From Bacillus vallismortis (GTDB taxonomy: Bacteria; Bacillota; Bacilli; Bacillales; Bacillaceae), in the NCBI RefSeq assembly GCF_040784915.1, contig NZ_CP160797.1:4082137-4146136 (forward strand): 64,000 bases of DNA. Reading direction: 5' to 3'. Below the pieces are notes generated by a model, which saw only the letters and a program-made list of their open reading frames with translations, had not been told where the DNA came from and ran no database searches. This document shows, piece after piece, positions 29,475-39,084 of the stretch. Position 1 is the stretch's first letter; each line of letters opens with the position of its first letter. The position numbers were made by a program, and so were the translations under genes.

Positions 29475-30053
29475 ATGGCAAATACGCAATTCCCTCTGAT
29501 CACACAAAACCTTTCTCTCGATCTCGTGAATACAGAAATCATCAGCTATGATAAACGGCACGATCTCATCCAGTCAGAAAAAGATCTGATGGCATGGTTA
29601 GAAATAATGGGAGAAACCGCTCCTTTTCTCCATTCTTTTACGTTACAGCAAGTCCAAGAACTTGATTCTCTCGTGCTGCAACGAATTCATCAATTCCGCG
29701 CTGAGCTAAGAAAACACTTTGAGCGTATCGCCGAGGGCAGTGAACCCTCTCAAGCTTTCATCTCTTTCCTGCAAGATCAAATTGCCGCCGCTCCCTTTTC
29801 TTATCAAATCATAGATGACACACTGGCACGCATACCGAATGGAACACTCGATCAATCCATTTTATCGCTTATCGCTTACGACGCGTTATGGCTGATTCAT
29901 ACAAAAGAAATCCAACAGCTGAAAAGGTGCGCAAACGAAAAGTGCATTTTGCTCTTTCTTGATAAAACAGGAAGGCGAAAATGGTGCTCCATGAAGATAT
30001 GCGGCAACAGACAAAAGGTCTCGCGCCATCAGAAAAAAATCAACAATGAGTAA
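29475..30053 (+). CDS. ABATE-domain / CGNR zinc-finger regulator
   Basis: 192-residue putative DNA-binding regulator. An N-terminal ABATE-like region (LSLDLVNTE near residues 12-20) is followed by a C-terminal CGNR zinc finger: RCANEKCILLFLDKTGRRKW with CSMKICGNR after it, which supplies four cysteines (CxxxxC...CxxxxC) and the CGNR tetrad. ATG at 29475 follows AAAGGA by 9 nt; frames further upstream have none. It lies 109 bp before the HPP-family gene on the same strand, so it may control it. Confidence 0.85.
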   Translation: MANTQFPLITQNLSLDLVNTEIISYDKRHDLIQSEKDLMAWLEIMGETAPFLHSFTLQQVQELDSLVLQRIHQFRAELRKHFERIAEGSEPSQAFISFLQDQIAAAPFSYQIIDDTLARIPNGTLDQSILSLIAYDALWLIHTKEIQQLKRCANEKCILLFLDKTGRRKWCSMKICGNRQKVSRHQKKINNE

Positions 30054-30162
30054 ACCGTTCCCCAGTGAACGGTTTTTTTACTGTTATCATAAACTAACCA
30101 TTAAAAATTAAATTGACAGGTTATTTTATAACTATTATTCTATACCTACTGGAGGGATTCAT

Positions 30163-30675
30163 TTGGAAAACAACTTCTTTTTGAAAATGAAAGGAAAAGG
30201 GAAAACACCTTTACAGGTAAATAGCAAAGATGCTGTTACAGGGCTTATAGGAGGATTTATCACCATATTGGCACTTGCTTCCTTGACCGCTTATACTTCA
30301 AGCTTATGGTTAATGGCACCTTTTGGAGCAAGCTGTGTGCTCGTATTCAGCGCTTGGAATGCTCCATTATCACAGCCGAGAAATGTGATTGGCGGCCATT
30401 TCATTTCTGCACTTACAGGGATTGTTGTCTTTGAGGTATTCGGGGCCCATCCATGGACCTTTGCATTAGGCACAGGACTTGCCATTTGCTTGATGATGCT
30501 GACTAAAACCACTCATCCTCCTGCCGGTGCAGATCCGATTGTTGTCATTCAAGGGGCGTATGCTTGGAGCTATTTAATATTTCCCGTACTTATTGGATCT
30601 GTCATCATCGTGATCATCGCTCTCGTTATCAATAACTTGCGCAAAAATCGCCAATATCCCGCATTTTGGCTTTAA
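30163..30675 (+). CDS. HPP-family membrane protein
   Basis: 170-residue membrane protein with four to five hydrophobic segments and the family motif KTTHPPAGADP near residue 125. HPP proteins have been linked to nitrite or other small-anion transport in chloroplasts and cyanobacteria; the substrate in Bacillus is not known to me. The start is TTG at 30163 with GGAGGG 6 nt before it. Preceded by the CGNR regulator, followed by csbC. Confidence 0.85.
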   Translation: MENNFFLKMKGKGKTPLQVNSKDAVTGLIGGFITILALASLTAYTSSLWLMAPFGASCVLVFSAWNAPLSQPRNVIGGHFISALTGIVVFEVFGAHPWTFALGTGLAICLMMLTKTTHPPAGADPIVVIQGAYAWSYLIFPVLIGSVIIVIIALVINNLRKNRQYPAFWL

Positions 30676-30689
30676 TGTTCAAAACAAAT

Positions 30690-30716
30690 GTTTCAAATCA
30701 GATAGGGAAAGGGTAC
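30690..30716 (+). promoter_or_regulatory. Candidate SigB promoter of csbC
   Basis: GTTTCA (30690-30695), 15-nt spacer, GGGTAC (30711-30716) resembles the SigB pattern GTTTAA / GGGTAT. csbC is SigB-controlled in 168. Confidence 0.65.
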
Positions 30717-30782
30717 TCATTTATTAACTTTGTTAAACATATATGAGGTGCTCATTGGTTCAACAACTGAGGGGGAACATTT

Positions 30783-32168
30783 GTGAAGAAAGACATAAGG
30801 AAATATATGATCTACTTTTTCGGCGCTTTAGGGGGGCTGCTTTACGGTTACGATACGGGCGTTATCTCTGGAGCGCTGCTATTTATCAACAACGATATTC
30901 CTCTAACAACATTGACCGAGGGATTGGTCGTCAGCATGCTGCTTCTTGGCGCGATCTTCGGGTCTGCTTTAAGCGGCACATGCTCAGATCGCTGGGGCAG
31001 GAGAAAAGTTGTATTTGTCCTCTCCATCATTTTCATTATTGGTGCGCTCGCTTGCGCATTTTCTCAAACGGTCGGCATGCTGATTGCGTCTCGGGTGATT
31101 CTCGGATTGGCCGTAGGCGGTTCAACGGCACTGGTGCCTGTATATCTTTCAGAAATGGCGCCGACAAAAATCCGCGGAACACTGGGCACGATGAACAACT
31201 TAATGGTTGTTACCGGTATTTTATTAGCCTATATCGTCAACTATCTGTTCACGCCATTTGAAGCGTGGCGCTGGATGGTGGGGCTGGCTGCGGTGCCTGC
31301 TGTGCTTTTATTAATCGGGATCGCGTTTATGCCTGAATCACCAAGATGGCTCGTGAAACGCGGACGTGTAGAAGAAGCGAAAAACATCATGAAAATCACT
31401 CATGATCAAGAAAATATTGAACAAGAACTTGCGGATATGAAAGAAACGGAAGCAGGGGAAAAAGAAACAACACTCGGTTTGCTGAAAGCAAAATGGATTC
31501 GCCCCATGCTTCTCATTGGCGTCGGCCTTGCCGTTTTTCAGCAGGCTGTCGGCATTAACACGGTGATCTACTACGCGCCGACCATTTTCACGAAGGCCGG
31601 TCTCGGCACATCCGCATCAGTACTCGGCACAATGGGGATCGGCGTCCTCAACGTCATCATGTGTATCACCGCCATGATCTTAATTGACCGTGTCGGCCGC
31701 AAAAAGCTCCTGATCTGGGGAAGTGTCGGTATTACACTGAGCTTGGCAGCACTAGCAGCTGTGCTCCTGACACTGGGGCTCTCTACATCAACAGCATGGC
31801 TGACCGTCGTTTTTCTCGGTGTCTATATCGTGTTTTACCAAGCAACATGGGGGCCAGTTGTATGGGTTCTGATGCCTGAGCTCTTCCCATCCAAAGTACG
31901 CGGAGCCGCAACAGGCTTTACTACTTTGGTATTATCAGCGACCAACCTGATCGTGTCGCTCGTCTTTCCGCTGATGCTCAGCGCGATGGGCATCGCATGG
32001 GTCTTTACCATTTTTTCAGGGATCTGTCTGCTATCGCTTTTCTTCGCCTTCTACATGGTTCCTGAAACCAAAGGGAAAAGCTTGGAAGACATTGAAGCAA
32101 GCCTGAAACAACGGTTTAAAAAGAAGAACAGCAGCCAGAGCCAAGTGCTGAATGAGCGTACATTATAA
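30783..32168 (+). CDS. csbC: Sugar/proton symporter CsbC (major facilitator)
   Basis: 461-residue transporter with 12 membrane helices. Sugar-porter signatures: GYDTGVISGALLF in helix 1, DRWGRRK after helix 2, RVILGLAVGG, PESPRWLVKRGR before the central loop, and PETKGKSLEDIE at the C-terminus. A general-stress gene in 168 related to inositol and arabinose carriers. GTG start with GAGGGGG 8 nt upstream. Because iolF is truncated here, CsbC is the only intact sugar-porter in the window, though I have no evidence it carries inositol. Confidence 0.94.
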   Translation: MKKDIRKYMIYFFGALGGLLYGYDTGVISGALLFINNDIPLTTLTEGLVVSMLLLGAIFGSALSGTCSDRWGRRKVVFVLSIIFIIGALACAFSQTVGMLIASRVILGLAVGGSTALVPVYLSEMAPTKIRGTLGTMNNLMVVTGILLAYIVNYLFTPFEAWRWMVGLAAVPAVLLLIGIAFMPESPRWLVKRGRVEEAKNIMKITHDQENIEQELADMKETEAGEKETTLGLLKAKWIRPMLLIGVGLAVFQQAVGINTVIYYAPTIFTKAGLGTSASVLGTMGIGVLNVIMCITAMILIDRVGRKKLLIWGSVGITLSLAALAAVLLTLGLSTSTAWLTVVFLGVYIVFYQATWGPVVWVLMPELFPSKVRGAATGFTTLVLSATNLIVSLVFPLMLSAMGIAWVFTIFSGICLLSLFFAFYMVPETKGKSLEDIEASLKQRFKKKNSSQSQVLNERTL

Positions 32169-32169
32169 A

Positions 32170-32199
32170 AAAGGAATCGTCTCACAGGACGATTCCTTT
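32170..32199. terminator. Bidirectional terminator csbC / htpG
   Basis: Stem AAAGGAATCGTC / GACGATTCCTTT between converging genes. Confidence 0.88.
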
Positions 32200-32204
32200 C
32201 TCTG

Positions 32205-34085
32205 TTACACCATAACCTTGCACATATTGTTCGTAAATTCCACAGGGTCCTGAATCGGCAGGCCTTCGATGAGAAGCGCCTGATTGTACAGGAGATTTGT
32301 GTACAGGCTCAATTTCTCTTTATCCTGTTCAAATGCATCCTGCAGCGTATTGAATACCTCGTGATTCGGGTTGATTTCCAGCACTTTTTCCGCCTGTACA
32401 TTTTGGCTGTCCGGCATCGCGTTTAAGATTTTTTCCATCTCAATCGTGACTTCGCCGTCAGCAGCAAGGCAGACCGGATGTGATTTGAGTCGTTTTGAGA
32501 TTTTGACGTTTTTCACTTTATCTGACAAAATGTTTTTCATTTCCTCAAACAGATCCTTATACTTGCTTTCCTCTTCCTCTGACTGCTTTTGATCCTCATC
32601 CGTGTCTATGCCAAGGTCTCCGCTTGATACGGATTTAAATTCTTTTTCCTGATAAGATGTCAGCATTTTAATCGCAAACTCATCAATGTCCTCTGTGAAG
32701 TAGAGAATTTCATAGCCTTTGTCCGCTACCATTTCCGTTTGCGGCAGTTTCTCAATGCGATCGTATGAATCACCTGTCGCGTAATAAATATATTTCTGCT
32801 CCTCAGGCATTCTCGATACGTACTCATCTAGGCTGACCAATTTTTTCTCTTTCGAAGAGTAGAATAATAAGAGGTCCTTCAATTGATCCTTATTCGCGCC
32901 ATAATCATTGTACACGCCGAATTTCAGCTGTCTGCCGAACGACTTGTAGAACGTCTCGTATTTCTCTCTGTCTTTTTTCAGCAGGCTTTGCAGCTCGCTT
33001 TTGATTTTCTTGCTGATGTTTTTCGCGATCAGCTTCAGCTGACGGTCATGCTGCAGCATTTCCCTGGAAATGTTCAGTGACAGATCCTCAGAATCGACCA
33101 TCCCCTTCACGAAGCTGAAGTGGTCCGGAAGCAGATCCGCGCATTTGTTCATGATCAGAACGCCATTTGAATACAGTTCCAAGCCTTTCTCATATTCTTT
33201 GGAATAATAGTCGAACGGCATGTTTTCAGGAATAAATAGAATCGCGTTGTAGCGTACGGCGCCATCCACACTGATATGAACGTGTGAGAGCGGTTTATCA
33301 AATCCGTAATGCTTTTCAGCATAGAACTTTTCATAGTCCTCATCTGTCAGCTCGCTTTTGTTTTTTCTCCAGATCGGCACCATACTGTTGACCGTCTGTT
33401 CTTCCTGCACCTCTTCAAATTCATTCTCGCTGTCTTCCTTCGGCTTATTAATGGTAGTATCCATTTTGATCGGGTAGCGAATGAAGTCGGAGTACTTTTT
33501 GATGATCGCTTTTAAACGATATTCTTCTAAGAATTCGTCATAGCTGTCATCTTCTGTGTTCTCTTTGATTGTCAGAATAATGTCTGTACCGATAGCATCC
33601 TTTTCACACGGCTCAATCGTATAGCCATCTGCGCCCGCAGACTCCCATTTATACGCCTCTTCGCTGCCGAGCGCCTTACTGATGACCGTCACGACATCGG
33701 CAACCATAAACGCCGCGTAAAATCCGACACCGAATTGGCCGATGATGTCATGTCCGTCCTTCTGCTCGTTTTCCTTTTTAAACGCGAGGGAACCGCTTTT
33801 TGCAATTGTGCCGAGATGCTGCTCAAGCTCGTCCTTTGTCATCCCGATCCCCGTATCAGAGATCGTTAATGTTCTAGCGCTTTTGTCAGCCGCGACCTTT
33901 ATGTAATAACTGTCTTTATCAAACGTAAGCGCATCGTCCGTCAGCGCTTTGTAATAGATCTTGTCAATCGCGTCACTTGAATTGGAGATTAACTCACGAA
34001 GGAAAATTTCTTTTTGGGTGTAAATCGAGTTAATCATCATATCCAGCAGGCGTTTGGACTCTGCTTTAAATTCTTTTTTAGCCAT
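32205..34085 (-). CDS. htpG: Hsp90 chaperone HtpG
   Basis: 626-residue bacterial Hsp90. GHKL ATPase motifs [13 protein letters not shown] (Asn and Asp), DTGIGMT and [11 protein letters not shown] are in the first 120 residues. The middle domain contains the catalytic-arginine region [10 protein letters not shown] and the C-terminal part mediates dimerisation. Cytoplasmic stress chaperone; class III heat-shock gene in 168. AAAAGGGG precedes the ATG; a SigA promoter lies upstream. Confidence 0.97.
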   Translation of the reverse strand: MAKKEFKAESKRLLDMMINSIYTQKEIFLRELISNSSDAIDKIYYKALTDDALTFDKDSYYIKVAADKSARTLTISDTGIGMTKDELEQHLGTIAKSGSLAFKKENEQKDGHDIIGQFGVGFYAAFMVADVVTVISKALGSEEAYKWESAGADGYTIEPCEKDAIGTDIILTIKENTEDDSYDEFLEEYRLKAIIKKYSDFIRYPIKMDTTINKPKEDSENEFEEVQEEQTVNSMVPIWRKNKSELTDEDYEKFYAEKHYGFDKPLSHVHISVDGAVRYNAILFIPENMPFDYYSKEYEKGLELYSNGVLIMNKCADLLPDHFSFVKGMVDSEDLSLNISREMLQHDRQLKLIAKNISKKIKSELQSLLKKDREKYETFYKSFGRQLKFGVYNDYGANKDQLKDLLLFYSSKEKKLVSLDEYVSRMPEEQKYIYYATGDSYDRIEKLPQTEMVADKGYEILYFTEDIDEFAIKMLTSYQEKEFKSVSSGDLGIDTDEDQKQSEEEESKYKDLFEEMKNILSDKVKNVKISKRLKSHPVCLAADGEVTIEMEKILNAMPDSQNVQAEKVLEINPNHEVFNTLQDAFEQDKEKLSLYTNLLYNQALLIEGLPIQDPVEFTNNMCKVMV

Positions 34086-34140
34086 TCTAGATCGCCCCTT
34101 TTTGATTTGTTATTAGGTTATGTAAACTCTTATCAGCATC

Positions 34141-34169
34141 TATTTATCACATACGGTGACAATTGTCAA
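34141..34169 (-). promoter_or_regulatory. SigA promoter of htpG
   Basis: TTGACA (34169-34164), 17-nt spacer, TAAATA (34146-34141) on the minus strand. Confidence 0.8.
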
Positions 34170-34251
34170 TTAGATTAATAGATGCATATATATGTAAATT
34201 TAACATGATTTAGATGCACTTTCACTATATATTCTCAAAAAAGAGAGGTCA

Positions 34252-34506
34252 TCACCCTCTCTTTTTTACTGCGCCATTCCAGCGGCCAAACTCTCGCTTC
34301 ATCCAAATATGCACCGGGTAGAAAAACAACCCGAACGGTATCAAAAATAATATATTATGCCATGAAGCATTTAGAAACGCGCGGGCTGTAACCGGAAACG
34401 TAATCTCTTTGAATAGAAAAGAGATGACAGTCAGCACAACAAACGCGGACGGAATCGTGACGAAGCAATAAAACTTGAGCTCCTTCTTATGCTGCACCTT
34501 CAACAC
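34252..34506 (-). CDS. Small membrane protein, YxcA-like
   Basis: About 84 residues with two helices (FVTIPSAFVVLTVISFLF and the NILFLIPFGLFFYPVHIWM segment). Function unknown. Start uncertain: GGGGGG at about 34518-34513 fits a GTG at 34506 (7 nt) or a TTG one codon on. By position it corresponds to yxcA of 168. Divergent from yxbG. Confidence 0.65.
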   Translation of the reverse strand: MLKVQHKKELKFYCFVTIPSAFVVLTVISFLFKEITFPVTARAFLNASWHNILFLIPFGLFFYPVHIWMKREFGRWNGAVKKRG

Positions 34507-34620
34507 ACACAAACCCCCCAACAATTTCTAGTCCATCTTAACATATGTTGGCATTTCTTTTCTCGCATGTTTATCACTGCACATAGCGGGAAGACAAATA
34601 GAAAAAGGAGGACTCGTGTT

Positions 34621-35442
34621 ATGAGAAGACTTGAAAACAAAACCGCAGTCATCACAGGCGCAGCGACAGGCATTGGGCAAGCGACGGCAGAGGTTTTTGC
34701 CAATGAAGGCGCGCGTGTGATGATCGGAGACATTAATGAAGACCAAATGATAGAAACCGTTGAAGCGATTAGAAAAAACGGAGGACAGGCGGACGCCTTT
34801 CACCTCGATGTGTCAGATGAAAACAGTGTGAAAGCATTTGCGGATCAAATCAAGGATGCTTGCGGTAACATTGATATTCTGTTTAATAACGCCGGGGTTG
34901 ATCAGGAGGGCGGAAAAGTGCACGAATATCCCGTTGACCTGTTTGACCGCATTATCGCCGTCGACCTGCGCGGCACGTTTCTTTGCAGCAAATACTTGAT
35001 TCCGCTCATGCTCGAAAACGGAGGCTCCATCATCAACACCTCCTCCATGTCAGGCCGGGCCGCGGACCTCGATCGCTCCGGCTACAACGCCGCAAAAGGC
35101 GGAATCACCAATCTGACAAGAGCGATGGCGATTGATTACGCAAGAGACGGCATCCGCGTCAATTCCATTTCACCGGGCACGATCGAAACGCCGCTGATTG
35201 ACAAATTAGCAGGTACCAAGGAACAGGAAATGGGCGAAACATTCCGTGAAGCCAACAAGTGGATCACGCCGCTCGGACGCCTCGGTAAGCCGAAGGAAAT
35301 GGCAACAGTGGCGCTGTTCCTCGCCTCAGACGACAGCTCATACGTCACAGGAGAAGATATCACCGCAGACGGCGGCATTATGGCTTATACATGGCCTGGG
35401 AAGATGTTGATTGATGAGAAGTGGAAGGAAGAAACGAAATAA
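34621..35442 (+). CDS. yxbG: Short-chain dehydrogenase YxbG
   Basis: 273-residue NAD(P)-dependent oxidoreductase. Cofactor motif TGAATGIGQA at about 12-21, NNAG near 88, catalytic Ser in SMSGRAAD and SGYNAAKGG (Tyr and Lys). C-terminal LASDDSSYVTGEDITADGG is typical of the family. ATG 34621 follows AGGAGG. Substrate unknown. Confidence 0.92.
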   Translation: MRRLENKTAVITGAATGIGQATAEVFANEGARVMIGDINEDQMIETVEAIRKNGGQADAFHLDVSDENSVKAFADQIKDACGNIDILFNNAGVDQEGGKVHEYPVDLFDRIIAVDLRGTFLCSKYLIPLMLENGGSIINTSSMSGRAADLDRSGYNAAKGGITNLTRAMAIDYARDGIRVNSISPGTIETPLIDKLAGTKEQEMGETFREANKWITPLGRLGKPKEMATVALFLASDDSSYVTGEDITADGGIMAYTWPGKMLIDEKWKEETK

Positions 35443-35505
35443 ACGAAATAAACATGGTCTGCGCAATATATGTATTACGATCCATACATTAATTAACATT
35501 AAAAG

Positions 35506-35538
35506 GGAGCTCAGCCTTGACCACGAGGTTAAGCTCTC
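35506..35538 (+). terminator. Possible terminator after yxbG
   Basis: Imperfect stem with G-U pairs, GAGCTCAGCCTTG / CGAGGTTAAGCTC, followed by TCTCTTCATTTG. The 65 bp before it hold no gene. Confidence 0.45.
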
Positions 35539-35670
35539 TCTTCATTTGCTCCTAATTATTTTTCTCTATCTGTAAAAAAGAGATGAAAACTACTTATTGT
35601 ATTCATATTTATTTTACATACTGTCAATTCTACCTTACAATATATTTAGCATTTATTGGGAGTTGATAGA

Positions 35671-35832
35671 ATGAAATTGCTGTATACCTATATCATTTTA
35701 GGAGGTTTCATAAGCATATCTCTTTCTTGTTTTTTTCAGTTAGGTATTTTTAATCTCGCTTTATATCTTATCTATTTAAACTATGCACTTTTTTTATATA
35801 AACGAGCTAAAAACGCCAAAAGTTCAAATTAA
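35671..35832 (+). CDS. 53-residue membrane microprotein
   Basis: Small reading frame with ATG at 35671, GGGAG about 8 nt upstream and a stop at 35830. The product starts MKLLYTYIILGGFISISLSC and has two hydrophobic stretches, the second ending YLIYLNYALFLYKR, followed by a short basic tail. No family recognised. A second small membrane protein gene lies 105 bp downstream on the same strand. Confidence 0.5.
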   Translation: MKLLYTYIILGGFISISLSCFFQLGIFNLALYLIYLNYALFLYKRAKNAKSSN

Positions 35833-35937
35833 TACTTAGTATATCCCTTAACAGATTGTCAAAAATAGAGAAAGTAAAATCTTGTAGGATAAAGAATTCA
35901 CTCTTACAAGTTCTACATATAGAAAGGTACGCAATTT

Positions 35938-36117
35938 ATGTCACAAAACAAACTTCTCTTTTTACTCTTTTCACTTTCTTCTATCGTTCACTTGCTCTTC
36001 AATGCAATTTTAGACCCCACTGTAAGCTGGAAAGCTTGGTTGGTGAACGTTGCTCAAATTCTTTTGGCCCTTCTATTTTTAAATCTCACCTTGAAAGAAA
36101 CTCAAAAGACCAAGTGA
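35938..36117 (+). CDS. 59-residue membrane microprotein
   Basis: Small frame with ATG at 35938 preceded by GAAAGG and stop TGA at 36115. Begins MSQNKLLFLLFSLSSIVHLL and has a second helix around VNVAQILLALLFLNL, ending in a charged TLKETQKTK tail: a two-helix hairpin with both ends probably inside. No family recognised. A 6-bp inverted repeat CTTGTA (35881-35886) / TACAAG (35905-35910) lies just upstream and could be a regulatory site. Confidence 0.5.
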   Translation: MSQNKLLFLLFSLSSIVHLLFNAILDPTVSWKAWLVNVAQILLALLFLNLTLKETQKTK

Positions 36118-36257
36118 TATAACGACACAAAGCCCGAACTGAGTATCCGGGCAAATGTATATCCGTTGGAAGCGTTACCTCTCTCAGGTTTTCTTTTCAA
36201 AACCTACTGAAGTTACTCCCCAGCCTTCCATTTCAACCGCAGGCTGGTTTCTCTCGT

Positions 36258-37400
36258 TTATAGCAAGACAACCTTATACTTCTTCACATCCAAAAACTGC
36301 AAAAACTCCCTCGCCAGCACTTCCGGCGCATGCGCTTTTCCTTCATCAAGCCGATACAAAATCAGCCCTATAATCATCGCGGATACATAATAGGCGTAAA
36401 GTTTTTTCTCCGCATGAATGTCAGTCTGCTGATGCAGGTAAAACGATTCCAGCGCTTTGAACATATCAGGTATCACATGAGGAACACCCCATTCCCGATT
36501 GAGAAAAGGGACAATGGGCATGTTTGATAAAGCAGAAAGCAGACTGGCTAGCGCCTCCTCCGCATCCTTTAAAGAAAGCTCATTCGGACTTGAGGCAATC
36601 GTCAGGTGATCTATAATCTCCGCACATGATTGCTGAATCATGGTCTGCAGCAATTCCTCTTTGCTGGCATAGTGATCATAAAAGGTTGCGCGGCGGATAT
36701 TGCTTTTCCGGGTCATGTCAGAAATCGTGATGGCCGCGTAGTCTTTTTTCTCTGCCAATACGTCCAGCAAAGCCTTCTGCAACGCTTCTCTCGTTCGAAC
36801 CACACGCCTGTCGATTTGCTTGTCCTCCTGCCGCTTCCTTGACGGGGCCTGTCCAAACAGCCAATAAAACCGCTTTTGAGAAACGAGCTCCCATACCTTT
36901 TGGCTGATGGCTTCCGGAGAAGCGTCCGCATCCTCATGCAGCCAATAGAGGATAATCGCGTACGTGTACAAAGCCCGATAATGTCCGTAAATCTCCTGTT
37001 CGATCGGCGTCAGATTCACATTGACCGGAGCCAGCAAAACATCCAGCTGAAACACATCCTTAAAAAAACGATGAAAATGTCCTCTATTCATCATCGTGCC
37101 AAAAAAGGATCGATGCTCGCGGACAAAGGACAGAGTCGGATGCACGGTGTGCCGTTTTTTATTTAAATGGAGTGTGTCCATATGCTTGAAGGCGTCATAG
37201 AGCGCTTCACCCAGCCCTTCCTTCATGTCTTCGATCACATTCTCAATAATAGAGAACTTGTCTTCATAATAAAGGTAGAGCGTCCCGCGGCTCACTTTGG
37301 CCTTTTCAGCAATTTCTTTCATCGTGATGTGTTGAATGTCTCTTTCTTCCAATAAAGCCAGCAGCGCCTGTTTCACTTGAGCTTCAGCAGATTCCGCCAC
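36258..37400 (-). CDS. yxbF: Regulator YxbF with two TetR DNA-binding domains
   Basis: 380-residue protein from GTG 37400 (GGGGG 8 nt upstream). The first helix-turn-helix (ITMKEIAEKAKVSRGTLYLY, about 27-46) opens the protein and a second complete TetR helix-turn-helix (ITISDMTRKSNIRRATFYDH) begins near residue 220, each followed by helical ligand-domain sequence. So it looks like two TetR units fused head to tail. Divergent from aldX, which it probably represses; ligand unknown. Confidence 0.88.
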   Translation of the reverse strand: MAESAEAQVKQALLALLEERDIQHITMKEIAEKAKVSRGTLYLYYEDKFSIIENVIEDMKEGLGEALYDAFKHMDTLHLNKKRHTVHPTLSFVREHRSFFGTMMNRGHFHRFFKDVFQLDVLLAPVNVNLTPIEQEIYGHYRALYTYAIILYWLHEDADASPEAISQKVWELVSQKRFYWLFGQAPSRKRQEDKQIDRRVVRTREALQKALLDVLAEKKDYAAITISDMTRKSNIRRATFYDHYASKEELLQTMIQQSCAEIIDHLTIASSPNELSLKDAEEALASLLSALSNMPIVPFLNREWGVPHVIPDMFKALESFYLHQQTDIHAEKKLYAYYVSAMIIGLILYRLDEGKAHAPEVLAREFLQFLDVKKYKVVLL

Positions 37401-37540
37401 AAAAACACCCCCAGTCATTAGACAGATATTCGATATATGTACGGTAACGTATAGATGGTTCACCGTTGTCTTTCTTATAGAAAAGGTACCACTTTATAAT
37501 AGGTCCGAGAAAAGAAGAAAGCAAATGAGGGGGATTTACA

Positions 37541-38878
37541 ATGGAACAGCAAATAAAAGACGACATTCAGCGTGTGTTTCAGCTTCAGAAAAAACAGCAA
37601 AAAGCATTACGAGCTTCAACAGCGGAACAGCGCAGAGAAAAGCTTCAGCGCTTTTTAGATTCTGTGATCGCCCATGAGGAAGAAATCACCGAAGCGATCC
37701 GCAAAGACGTCCGCAAACCATATCACGAGGTCAAAAAAGCGGAAATCGAAGGAACAAAAAAAGCAATCCGAGATAATATGAACAACCTGGAAAAGTGGAT
37801 GGCGCCTAAAGAAGTCGGTTCATCGTTAAGCCCCGAGGCAAATGGGATTCTCATGTACGAGCCAAAAGGCGTAACACTTATCCTTGGCCCGTGGAACTAT
37901 CCGTTTATGCTCACAATGGCGCCGCTTGCCGCTTCTCTCGCAGCCGGAAACAGCGCGATTGTGAAGCTGTCCGATTTTACGATGAACACAAGCAACATTG
38001 CCGCTAAAGTAATCCGAGATGCTTTTGATGAAAAAGAAGTCGCGATTTTTGAAGGAGAGGTTGAGGTGGCAACCGAGCTTCTGGATCAGCCATTCGACCA
38101 TATTTTCTTCACCGGAAGCACAAATGTCGGAAAAATCGTCATGACAGCGGCTGCCAAACACTTGGCATCTGTCACACTTGAGCTTGGCGGCAAGAGCCCG
38201 ACAATCATTGACAGTGAATACGATCTCATGGACGCAGCGAAAAAGATCGCCGTCGGCAAATTCGTAAACGCCGGCCAAACCTGCATCGCACCTGATTATC
38301 TGTTCATTAAAAAAGATGTGCAGGACAAGTTCGCGGGCATTTTACAAACAATCGTCAACGCAGGATTTATGGAGGATGATCGCAATCCGGACCGCAGCAA
38401 ATTTACGCAGATTGTCAACGACCGCAACTTCAACCGCGTCAAAGACCTGTTCGACGACGCTATCGAAAAAGGTGCGGAAGTCGTGTTCGGCGGCGTATTC
38501 GATGCCAGCGACCGCACGATCTCGCCAACCGTTTTGAAAAACGTCACGCCCGACATGAAAATCATGCAGGAGGAAATCTTCGCACCGATCCTGCCAATGA
38601 TGAATTATGAAGACATCGACGAGGTCATCGATTACGTAAATGACCGCGATAAACCGCTTGCGCTTTATGTATTCAGCCACAACCAAGGCCTGATCGACAA
38701 CGTCCTTCAGCATACAACATCAGGCAACGCAGCCATTAACGATGTTGTCGTTCACTTCAGTGACGTCAACCTTCCATTCGGCGGCGTCAACACAAGCGGG
38801 ATCGGCTCCTATCATGGCGTATATGGATTTAAAGAGTTTTCTCACGAAAAAGGTGTATTGATTCAAGCCTCTAAATAA
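37541..38878 (+). CDS. aldX: Aldehyde dehydrogenase AldX
   Basis: 445-residue class 3-like aldehyde dehydrogenase. Motifs: LGPWNYPFMLTMAPLAA, FFTGSTNVGK, general base Glu in TLELGGKSPTI, and nucleophilic Cys in NAGQTCIAPDYL. Oxidises medium- or long-chain aldehydes in this family; substrate here unknown. GAGGGGG precedes the ATG. Divergent from yxbF, terminator after it. Confidence 0.92.
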   Translation: MEQQIKDDIQRVFQLQKKQQKALRASTAEQRREKLQRFLDSVIAHEEEITEAIRKDVRKPYHEVKKAEIEGTKKAIRDNMNNLEKWMAPKEVGSSLSPEANGILMYEPKGVTLILGPWNYPFMLTMAPLAASLAAGNSAIVKLSDFTMNTSNIAAKVIRDAFDEKEVAIFEGEVEVATELLDQPFDHIFFTGSTNVGKIVMTAAAKHLASVTLELGGKSPTIIDSEYDLMDAAKKIAVGKFVNAGQTCIAPDYLFIKKDVQDKFAGILQTIVNAGFMEDDRNPDRSKFTQIVNDRNFNRVKDLFDDAIEKGAEVVFGGVFDASDRTISPTVLKNVTPDMKIMQEEIFAPILPMMNYEDIDEVIDYVNDRDKPLALYVFSHNQGLIDNVLQHTTSGNAAINDVVVHFSDVNLPFGGVNTSGIGSYHGVYGFKEFSHEKGVLIQASK

Positions 38879-38887
38879 TCATAGTTA

Positions 38888-38917
38888 AGAGAATCTGCAT
38901 TACTCTGCGGATTCTCT
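38888..38917 (+). terminator. Terminator of aldX
   Basis: Stem AGAGAATCTGCA / TGCGGATTCTCT followed by six T. Confidence 0.88.
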
Positions 38918-39084
38918 TTTTTATCATCCTATTAACCTAAAGGCAAAAAGGAAAATAGAAGAAATGAATAGTAATAAAATACTGTTTTTGCTACGAGACC
39001 AAATTCCTCTAGTATATCTCATTGAAACCGCACAACCTCTCACGTATAATATCCCAGAAAACTTCAAAGGAGAGAATTTTATAC

